Below, piece after piece: positions 7,399 through 12,645 of a stretch of DNA of 12,645 nt; positions within the stretch are counted from its first letter, which is position 1, and the number at the start of each line of letters is the position of its first letter. The stretch comes from CAZAGT01 sp964484515 (GTDB taxonomy: Bacteria > Desulfobacterota > DSM-4660 > Desulfatiglandales > HGW-15). The notes below the pieces were generated by a model. That model was not told the DNA's origin. It saw only the letters and a program-made list of their open reading frames with translations, and searched no databases. The DNA is taken from positions 1 to 12,645 of the forward strand of contig CAZAGT010000133.1 in assembly GCA_964484515.1 (NCBI GenBank). Reading direction: 5' to 3'. The position numbers and the translations under genes were made by a program.

Positions 7399-8517
7399 TC
7401 AACTCCCGGACTTGTCCTTCTCTGGGGCAAAGTCATTGAATGCCGGCGTTGCCCGACGAAAAAATCCTTCTGCACTTCGAATGAGGAATAGGGCGGCGAG
7501 CCCGTGATCTTTCGCAAATTGATAGCCTTTCCCCGGTCCCAGGACCATCAACGCCGTCGCCCAACCGTCGGCTTTCATGCAGTCGTCCGCAATAACCGTC
7601 ACTGAGGCCAAATCGTGTACAACGGGACGGCCGGTTCGTGGATCGATCGTGTGTGAATACCGTTTTCCATCCGTCTTGAAGAAGTTCCGATAATCGCCCG
7701 AGGTCGCCAGCGCCCCATTGTGGAGTGACAAGACCTCCTGAATCCCGAACCGACCCTCGGTAGGGGTCTCTATCCCCACCGTCCACGGCGACCCGCGCGG
7801 CTTTGAACCGTGGGCCCGAATTTCACCGCCAATCTCCACGATGTATCCGGAGATCCCCGTTCGTTCAAGCAGTTCGGCAATCCGGTCGACACCGAAGCCC
7901 TTGGCCATCGCCGCGAGATTGATCTGAACATCCCCTTTCAACTTACGCAAAGCCGGCGGCGATATCCGTACCTGTACATTGCGGTAGCCGATCCTCGTCA
8001 TGGCAGTACGAATTTCTTGGTCGGTTGGGACGGTCTGGTCACGGTTTTCTGGACCGAAGCTCCACAAGTTGACCAGCGGCGCGACCGTGATATCAAATGC
8101 GCCTCCGGTTGCTTCACTCATGAGCAGGGCTTCGTGAACGACCTGAGCCGTTTCAGGCGAAACCTCCAACCAACGCTCCGCCTCGTGGCGATTGAAGCGC
8201 GAGATCTCAGACTCAGACCGATAGATGGACATTTGATCGTTAATACGATCAAGCTCGGCTTCGATACATGACGCAAGCTCCTGTCGTGTCGTTCCTTGAG
8301 GAAGGTCCGCTATTTTGATGTTGTACAGGGTGCCCATCGTCTCCCCTGAGATCGCGATGGGCCCTGATGAGTGAACGGCCTTCTGCCTACAGCCCGCTCC
8401 GTTCAGGAAGACAATCGTCAATAGGAGACAAAGACATGCGCTGAGAGGTCGCATGCAGCCGCATGGTATCTTGCTGAGATGAGGAGTTTCGCTCATGGGG
8501 TTCGGTTCGGAAGTCAT
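7399..8517 (-). CDS. apbE: FAD:protein FMN transferase (ApbE family lipoprotein)
   Basis: ApbE enzymes cut FAD and attach FMN covalently to a Thr/Ser of flavoproteins such as the Nqr/Rnf subunits, usually in the periplasm. The 372-residue protein has a hydrophobic signal segment (about 28-40) ending in a lipobox-like LNGAGC, with the lipid-bearing Cys at 43. Family marks follow in order: GETMGTLYNI near residue 58, GGAFDITVAPLVNLWSFGP, INLAAMAKGFGVD, EIGGEIRAHG, SGDYRNFF, YSHTIDPRTGRPV, and the metal-binding Asp/Thr of ADGWATALMVLG. Three in-frame ATGs lie before the signal segment (8517, 8496, 8454). The third gives the most typical lipoprotein signal (MRPLSACLCLLL), but none has a good ribosome site, so the start is uncertain. 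It lies 98 bases after gnd on the same strand. No obvious target flavoprotein is encoded nearby. Confidence 0.94.
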   Translation of the reverse strand: MTSEPNPMSETPHLSKIPCGCMRPLSACLCLLLTIVFLNGAGCRQKAVHSSGPIAISGETMGTLYNIKIADLPQGTTRQELASCIEAELDRINDQMSIYRSESEISRFNRHEAERWLEVSPETAQVVHEALLMSEATGGAFDITVAPLVNLWSFGPENRDQTVPTDQEIRTAMTRIGYRNVQVRISPPALRKLKGDVQINLAAMAKGFGVDRIAELLERTGISGYIVEIGGEIRAHGSKPRGSPWTVGIETPTEGRFGIQEVLSLHNGALATSGDYRNFFKTDGKRYSHTIDPRTGRPVVHDLASVTVIADDCMKADGWATALMVLGPGKGYQFAKDHGLAALFLIRSAEGFFRRATPAFNDFAPEKDKSGS

Positions 8518-8615
8518 TTGAATCCCGTTTGCCGGATCTCGTGTGGCACGCGCTCACGGATCCATTTGTGATGGAGCTTAGGCTCAAGATCTAGCCTTGA
8601 CACTCACCGGACGCG

Positions 8616-10073
8616 TCAGTATTCGGTTTTGCGACGCATCTTACGCCATTCAGCGTGAAAGAAGCCTTTTTCGTCCACCCGTTCGTAGGTATGAGCACCG
8701 AAGTAGTCGCGCTGTGCCTGCAGGAGATTCTGAGGCAAACGTTCGCTCCGGTAGCCGTCATAGTAACTGAGGGCGGCACCAAAGCAGGGTATTGCTATGC
8801 CCATTTCAGCAGCCTTGCCCACAACCTGTCGCCAGGCAAGCTGGTTAGATTCAACGGCCTCCTTGAAGTAAGGATCGAGCAACAGGTTTTCGAGTTCGGG
8901 ATCCCGGTCAAAGGCCTCCTTAATGCGCTCCAAGAAAGCGGCCCGGATGATGCACCCCCCGCGCCAAAGCATGGCAATATCGCCATAATTCAAGCCCCAG
9001 CTATACTCCTCAGAGGCTGCCTGAAGCTGGAAAAACCCCTGGGCATAGCTGCAGATCTTTGAGGCATATAACCCCCTACGGACCGATTCAATGAACTCGT
9101 CTCGATTCACCGATCCGCGAGATGTATCAATCGCCCTCTCCGGGCCTGACAGGGTCTTGCTAGCTCGTGCCCGTTTTTCTTTCTGCGCGGACAGGAAGCG
9201 GGCAAACACGGCCTCTGTGATCAGAGTCGTAGGCACGCCCAGGTCTAGGGCCAGTTGGCTCGTCCATTTGCCGGTTCCTTTTTGTCCCGCTTTGTCAAGG
9301 ATGACATCAACCAGGGCGTTATTTGTCTCAGGATCGATGACGGAGAAGATATCGCGCGTAATCTCTATCAGGTAGCTGTCAAGTTGACCCCTGTTCCATT
9401 CGGCAAAGACCTCGTAAAGCTCTTCATTGCTGAGCCCTAAAGCAGTTTTCAATAAGCTGTATGCTTCGCAGATGAGCTGCATATCACCATATTCGATGCC
9501 GTTGTGGATCATTTTGACGTAGTGCCCTGAGCCTCCGGGGCCGATCCAATTGCAGCAAGGGATGTCATTGTTGGCGCCCACCTTAGCGGCGATTGACTGC
9601 AATAGGGGTTTGACATGTGGCCAGGCGTCGGCAGAACCGCCAGGCATAATGCTGGGGCCGTGGCGCGCACCCTCCTCGCCGCCGGAGACGCCCGTTCCAA
9701 CGTACAAGATTCCTCGTGGCTCTAATCCCCTTATTCGACGCTCCGTGTCAGCAAAATAGGAGTTGCCCCCGTCCAGGACAATGTCGCCTGACTCCAACAG
9801 GGGGGTTAGTTGTTTAATGCTCATATCCACCGCATCTCCGGCCTTGACCATCATCATGATTTGGCGGGGTTTCTTGAGGTTTTGCACCAGTTCTTCGAGT
9901 CTGTAGGCTCCGACAATCGGCTTTCCCTTGGCCGGACCTCTGAGGAATTCGTCCACCTTGCTCGAAGTACGGTTGTAAACCGCGACCCGAAAATCATGGT
10001 CGGCCATATTCAAGACCAGATTCTGTCCCATGACGGCCAGGCCAATCAGGCCGACGTCGCACTGGTTGCTCAT
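8616..10073 (-). CDS. gnd: 6-phosphogluconate dehydrogenase (decarboxylating)
   Basis: The enzyme oxidatively decarboxylates 6-phosphogluconate to ribulose-5-phosphate and reduces NADP, in the cytoplasm. The 485-residue protein is full length. The Rossmann domain opens with GLIGLAVMGQNL, and Asn-Arg-Thr after the second strand suggests NADP preference. Next come LDGGNSYFADTERR, GTGVSGGEEGARHGPSIMPGG, and GSGHYVKMIHNGIEYGDMQ with the catalytic Lys and Glu. The helical domain contains GTGKWTSQLALDLGVP and LITEAVFARFLSAQKEKR, and the C-terminal tail contains YRSERLPQNLLQAQRDYFG. The chosen ATG has a strong AAAGGAG eight bases upstream and begins where the family begins. An upstream in-frame extension of 28 residues is not family-like. 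Pgl, the preceding step, is encoded 163 bases upstream on the same strand. Confidence 0.97.
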   Translation of the reverse strand: MSNQCDVGLIGLAVMGQNLVLNMADHDFRVAVYNRTSSKVDEFLRGPAKGKPIVGAYRLEELVQNLKKPRQIMMMVKAGDAVDMSIKQLTPLLESGDIVLDGGNSYFADTERRIRGLEPRGILYVGTGVSGGEEGARHGPSIMPGGSADAWPHVKPLLQSIAAKVGANNDIPCCNWIGPGGSGHYVKMIHNGIEYGDMQLICEAYSLLKTALGLSNEELYEVFAEWNRGQLDSYLIEITRDIFSVIDPETNNALVDVILDKAGQKGTGKWTSQLALDLGVPTTLITEAVFARFLSAQKEKRARASKTLSGPERAIDTSRGSVNRDEFIESVRRGLYASKICSYAQGFFQLQAASEEYSWGLNYGDIAMLWRGGCIIRAAFLERIKEAFDRDPELENLLLDPYFKEAVESNQLAWRQVVGKAAEMGIAIPCFGAALSYYDGYRSERLPQNLLQAQRDYFGAHTYERVDEKGFFHAEWRKMRRKTEY

Positions 10074-10172
10074 GGGGTTAGCTCCTTTCTTTGATTGAGT
10101 TCCACAAATCGATACCGTCATAACGGCCGTGGAAAGGCATCCGTCTCCCAATCTCACCCGTTGAAGCTTCGG

Positions 10173-10202
10173 CGCCTAGGCGACGGCGGAGGGAATTCCG
10201 CC
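10173..10202. repeat. Two adjacent palindromes between pgl and gnd
   Basis: CGCCTAGGCG (10173-10182) is a perfect 10-base palindrome. It is followed by GGCGGA (10185-10190) and TCCGCC (10197-10202), a perfect six-pair stem with a 6-base loop. Both lie in the 163-base gap downstream of the pgl stop, on the way to gnd. No T-run follows on the minus strand. They may be mRNA-processing or stabilising hairpins, or partial attenuation between the two genes. Confidence 0.4.
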
Positions 10203-10236
10203 AGAGGAGAGGCCGGATTGTGGCTTTCGACAGTCC

Positions 10237-10989
10237 TCAGGGTAACCCGCTGGCGGCGGCTCTATCCACGAGCCAAAGCAGCCTCCCGTGCGTAGGCTGA
10301 ATAAGTTGCGATGGCAGGCGCTCGGGTTGCCTGTCTCCCACCAACACTTGCCTCAGGGTTTCTGCCTTCTCCTCACCGCTGACCAGGAATAACACCAAAT
10401 CTGCGTTATTTAGAACCGGCACCGTCATCGTAATTCGGTGCGTCTGGAGCTTCTCAATCCAATTGGCGACCACAAGGCGCTCTCGCTCCATCAGGGCTTT
10501 TGTTCCGGGAAAGAGCGATGCGGTGTGACCATCAGGACCCATACCCTGAAGCACACAATCGAAACGCGGCAGCTGCCCTGGCTCCAGTCTGAAGAACTCG
10601 ATCAGTTCCTGCTCGTATGCTTGTGCCGATGTGTTCGCGTCTGGGTGTTCGACGGGTACCCGGTGGATGTTTTCAGGTGGCACCGGCGCCTTGGAGAGCA
10701 TCGTCTCATAGGCCATGCGATAGTTGCTTGCCGGATCGTCCCAAGGGACGTAGCGTTCATCACCCCAAAAGAAATGGACCTTATCCCAGGGGATTCGCTC
10801 CCCAAATGCGGCCTCCGTCGCCAGCAAGGCATACAGGCCCCTCGGCGTGGTGCCCCCGGAAAGGGCCATGGTGAAGCGCGCTTTGTTCCTTAGCGACGCA
10901 CTGATCCGGTCAACAAGGAGCTCACCGGCCACACGATTCATTTCCTCAGGATTTGCCGCCACTTGGATCTCGGGTCGGGATGTACTCAT
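10237..10989 (-). CDS. pgl: 6-phosphogluconolactonase (DevB/SOL type)
   Basis: This enzyme hydrolyses 6-phosphoglucono-delta-lactone to 6-phosphogluconate, the second step of the oxidative pentose-phosphate branch. The 250-residue protein has the usual length of the SOL/DevB family, which shares a fold with glucosamine-6-phosphate deaminase. Visible motifs are MALSGGTTPRGLY near residue 41, FFWGDERYVPWDDPASNYRM near residue 73, the middle GMGPDGHTASLFPGT with the catalytic His, and VLFLVSGEEKAETL near the end. The ATG is preceded by AGAAGG with five bases between. It overlaps, as ATGA, the stop of a 17-codon frame upstream. In many bacteria zwf precedes pgl, but here no zwf is present and the transcript probably starts from the promoter at 11111-11139. 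The enzyme call is firm. Confidence 0.95.
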   Translation of the reverse strand: MSTSRPEIQVAANPEEMNRVAGELLVDRISASLRNKARFTMALSGGTTPRGLYALLATEAAFGERIPWDKVHFFWGDERYVPWDDPASNYRMAYETMLSKAPVPPENIHRVPVEHPDANTSAQAYEQELIEFFRLEPGQLPRFDCVLQGMGPDGHTASLFPGTKALMERERLVVANWIEKLQTHRITMTVPVLNNADLVLFLVSGEEKAETLRQVLVGDRQPERLPSQLIQPTHGRLLWLVDRAAASGLP

Positions 10990-11039
10990 CGTTGCCTTCT
11001 TTTCGCCTCAAGCCGGTAATCTCCGGCCAAAGCGTTCAT
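10986..11039 (-). CDS. Possible 17-residue leader ORF overlapping pgl start
   Basis: An ATG at 11039 opens 17 codons (MNALAGDYRLEAKRRQR). The TGA stop shares bases with the pgl ATG (ATGA). Its own ATG likewise shares bases with the stop of the 14-codon frame upstream. There is no ribosome-binding site of its own, so it could only be translated by coupling. A short inverted repeat, GCCGG/CCGGC, lies inside it. The peptide resembles nothing I know, and two ATGA junctions in a row could be chance. Confidence 0.25.
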   Translation of the reverse strand: MNALAGDYRLEAKRRQR

Positions 11040-11080
11040 GTGTCTACACCGTCGACGGCATCTCCTAAAAACTGCCCCAT
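11036..11080 (-). CDS. Possible 14-residue leader ORF with strong ribosome site
   Basis: An ATG at 11080 encodes MGQFLGDAVDGVDT and a TGA. AAAGGAGG (11092-11085) lies four bases upstream, the strongest ribosome site in this part of the window. The likely transcript start from the promoter at 11111-11139 is about 24 bases before this ATG, so it would be the first frame a ribosome meets. The stop overlaps the next ATG. It has no run of one amino acid as in attenuator leaders, and no terminator hairpin follows. It may be a translated leader for pgl, or a leftover of a lost upstream gene. Confidence 0.35.
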   Translation of the reverse strand: MGQFLGDAVDGVDT

Positions 11081-11110
11081 CGTGCCTCCTTTCTTCCGTC
11101 TCCGAGTAAC

Positions 11111-11139
11111 ACTATAGTGAACTGCGGTCCACATATCAA
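11111..11139 (-). promoter_or_regulatory. Sigma70-type promoter of the pgl-gnd unit
   Basis: On the minus strand TTGATA (11134-11139) and TATAGT (11111-11116) are separated by exactly 17 bases. Each matches five of six consensus positions. It points at pgl, about 115 bases before its ATG. The -10 lies inside a perfect palindrome, CACTATAGTG (11110-11119), which could be an operator half or chance. This is the best promoter in the window. Confidence 0.7.
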
Positions 11140-11331
11140 GAGAGTAAGAGATTGCCGATGCTGGAAGTAATGTGAGTTTATTCTTAAGTTTTGGCCTTAT
11201 CTTCCGATGTTGTCCTTGGGATAACGAGGCTATCAGCAACTGGAAGTGACTAACTCTAACGACTGGGAGCTGATCGCCGGAACGATAAAACTCTTAACCT
11301 AAGCGAATTTTGCTGAAACAACGGAGGGATA

Positions 11332-11532
11332 ATGACAGTGGCGAACGGCAAGGTCATGAATGCGGATGAAGTATCAAGGTGGCTAAGGATTCCAAAGTCA
11401 ACCTTATACAAACTATGCAGCGAGGGGCGGATCCCTTGCGCGAAAATCGGCAAGCATTGGCGATTCGATAGAACCGTGATCGAAACATGGTTTGAGGGAA
11501 AACTCAGGGAACAGGCCCAAAGGCACCACTAA
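11332..11532 (+). CDS. Excisionase/MerR-type helix-turn-helix protein
   Basis: This small DNA-binding protein of 66 residues fits the HTH_17/excisionase family (PF12728). Residues 9-53 form the winged-helix unit: a Met-Asn-Ala-Asp-Glu-Val start, first helix VSRWLRI, recognition helix PKSTLYKLCSEGRIP, and the wing AKIGKHWRFDRTVIETWF. GGAGGG (11323-11328) lies three bases before the ATG, and a GTG two codons later (11338) is nine bases from it and may be the true start. Such proteins act as phage or element excisionases, but orphan copies like this are also common as small regulators in sulfate-reducing and syntrophic bacteria. No integrase or other mobility gene is in the window, so a recent mobile element is not supported. 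It is divergent from pgl, 342 bases away, and could regulate it; that is speculation. Confidence 0.85.
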   Translation: MTVANGKVMNADEVSRWLRIPKSTLYKLCSEGRIPCAKIGKHWRFDRTVIETWFEGKLREQAQRHH

Positions 11533-11565
11533 AGTTCTATCAGGGATCCACAAGAGGTGCCTTTT
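11519..11565 (+). terminator. Likely terminator of the HTH gene
   Basis: AAAGGCACC (11519-11527) and GGTGCCTTT (11556-11564) form a perfect nine-pair stem followed by another T, giving TTTT at 11562-11565. The left arm lies in the last codons of the gene and the stop (11530-11532) is in the 28-base loop. The loop is long for an intrinsic terminator, so efficiency is uncertain. Confidence 0.5.
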
Positions 11566-12072
11566 ACGAATGAACAGTTTCAGAGTCGGGGTCCATTCTT
11601 ACATCCACGATTCGTGCCACGTGGTTTCACGTCTTGGAATAGCCCCGATCAAGGCTGTCGTGTCAAGAAGGGTAGGCTATCTACCCACTTCATCCCCTCT
11701 AAATTCCCCCTTGTATTTCCACTAGCAGCTTGTTACGGCAAGAACAACTATTATTTGGGAAAACTGGATATCAAGCAAACGTCTCGCGCGGCGGCGTAGC
11801 CGCCAGCGGCGACCGCCAGTGATTTAGATCATCCGCTCAGGTTGATTGCGTGTCGATTCGTGTTCCTCACGGAATCCGCCGGTATTCTCGGGCTGTTTGA
11901 GTATGATTCCTCCGTCTCCCCAACCCATTCTGGTAACGGCTGCGGCGTCCCAGGGAAGGATGTTGCCGCGATCTTGTATCCCGGGGGTATCCATCCCGTA
12001 TGTGCGTTTAAGGGTTGAGTTTTGTATCGCCTTCGGGTGAGGCTCAGCCGACCAAGGCAACCGCCGGCGGCC
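11566..12072. other. About 500 bases without a convincing gene
   Basis: No frame here has both a recognisable product and a ribosome site. Structures seen are: CACGA-T-TCGTG (11606-11616) touching the palindrome CCACGTGG (11617-11624); a six-pair stem GGGTAG/CTACCC (11670-11686); GGCGGC-GTA-GCCGCC (11790-11804); and the palindrome CCGCCGGCGG (12061-12070). A minus-strand frame with stop at 11824 is open for 106 codons but overlaps the PilZ start; its middle part (from an ATG at 11994) is not obviously random, yet I do not recognise it. The region may hold regulatory sites or decayed coding DNA. Confidence 0.4.
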
Positions 12073-12087
12073 CCTCTTCGGAAGAGG
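12073..12087 (+). promoter_or_regulatory. Hairpin covering the PilZ ribosome-binding site
   Basis: CCTCTT (12073-12078) pairs with AAGAGG (12082-12087) around a CGG loop. The right arm is the only purine-rich ribosome site before the ATG at 12098, ten bases away. Folding would hide it, so translation of the PilZ protein may be controlled or simply low. A perfect palindrome CCGCCGGCGG lies directly upstream. Confidence 0.4.
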
Positions 12088-12097
12088 ACGTGATTTG

Positions 12098-12475
12098 ATG
12101 TCGAAAAAGAAGCGAGCGGAAAGAAGAAGATTCAAGCGCTTCAAGGTGAAGGAGGGTGCATTTGCCGCGCTGAGGCCTCATTTTACGAAGCTCGGTCAGA
12201 TTATTGACACGGGAAAAGGGGGGCTCGCCTTCCGATATGTGGCAGTCGATAAGTGGTCAGAGGAAGGCTCTGAACTGGATATTGTCTTTGCCGGAAGTGC
12301 TGTCTATCTAGAAAAACTGCCGGTCAGAATCGTTTCTGACGTACCGATGCCCAAGGAGAGCCCTTTTGGTAGCTTTGTCACGAGACGACTGAGTGTGCAG
12401 TTTGGCGAGTTGACTCCGCGACAACGATCACAGATAGATCAATTCCTCAGAGAACATACCTTAAACGAGGCCTGA
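12098..12475 (+). CDS. Small PilZ-domain protein
   Basis: This single-domain protein of 125 residues has a very basic N-terminus. PilZ domains bind cyclic di-GMP through an RxxxR motif and a following (D/N)xSxxG motif. Here RRFKR at residues 10-14 supplies the first. The second reads DTGKGG at residues 37-42, with Gly in place of the usual Ser. The rest (GLAFRY, then the beta-barrel strands to about residue 100 and a closing helix with SQIDQFL) fits the domain. The loss of Ser may weaken or alter ligand binding. A TTG directly before the ATG is in frame, but ATG is preferred. No motility, cellulose or pilus gene lies beside it, so its target cannot be told. No terminator and no further gene were seen in 12476-12645. 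Confidence 0.85.
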   Translation: MSKKKRAERRRFKRFKVKEGAFAALRPHFTKLGQIIDTGKGGLAFRYVAVDKWSEEGSELDIVFAGSAVYLEKLPVRIVSDVPMPKESPFGSFVTRRLSVQFGELTPRQRSQIDQFLREHTLNEA

Positions 12476-12645
12476 GAGCACAGCATCGAACGCCTTAGTT
12501 TCTTCTTCGTAGTCAAAAACATTCATCCTACCTATAGCTTTCAATCTCAGCTTTAGTTATTCAGAGGCCGGCAAGCTCACCCCGAAATCAAGTTTACCCT
12601 ACTGTTGCATAAACAACACGTCGAAAGGTGTGGAAAGACAAAAAT

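Noticed and set aside
11161..11247. Direct repeat CTGGAAGT at 11161 and 11240
   Set aside because: Eight bases with diverging flanks are expected by chance over this distance.
12461..12526. 21-codon minus-strand frame (MNVFDYEEETKAFDAVLSGL) with TAGGTAGG upstream
   Set aside because: It is tail-to-tail with and overlaps the PilZ gene end; too short and without recognised homology to separate from chance.

Overview
The window is an ordinary chromosomal stretch of a Gram-negative bacterium, most likely a member of the Desulfobacterota/Syntrophobacterales (former Deltaproteobacteria). This is inferred from three things: the gene order DUF2232-rplI-dnaB, an HflX with an N-terminal extension, and a short charged PilZ protein of a kind I associate with that group. 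No sequence search could be run.

Layout. (1) 1-3840, + strand: the C-terminus of a DUF2232 membrane protein, ribosomal protein L9 (rplI), replicative helicase DnaB and the GTPase HflX. Homology in hflX begins well before its first conventional start codon; the best-placed initiator is an ATA at 2176. (2) 4000-5965, - strand: ribF (riboflavin kinase/FAD synthetase), overlapping by 17 bases a lysylphosphatidylglycerol-synthase-type (UPF0104) membrane protein. (3) 6294-6380: tRNA-Leu(CAG) with encoded CCA and a promoter-like sequence upstream. (4) 6507-11139, - strand: a sugar-phosphate cluster read from a good promoter at 11111-11139, in the order pgl (6-phosphogluconolactonase), gnd (6-phosphogluconate dehydrogenase), apbE-type FAD:protein FMN transferase lipoprotein, and a ruined pgi (glucose-6-phosphate isomerase). 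The pgi remnant has lost about the first 340 codons and carries a stop at a Glu codon and a one-base frameshift. (5) 11332-12475, + strand: a small excisionase-type helix-turn-helix protein followed by a likely terminator, about 530 bases without a convincing gene, then a small PilZ protein whose ribosome-binding site lies in a hairpin.

Functionally, region 1 is translation and replication housekeeping. Region 2 makes FMN/FAD. Region 4 holds the last two enzymes of the oxidative pentose-phosphate branch, with no zwf in the window and a dead pgi. ApbE consumes FAD, the product of RibF, but the two genes are in different transcription units.

I found no new multi-gene system, CRISPR array, insertion sequence or prophage. 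The points most worth checking are the ATA start of hflX, the pgi decay with heptamer tandem repeats at its broken end, and two tiny ORFs joined by ATGA overlaps to the start of pgl.
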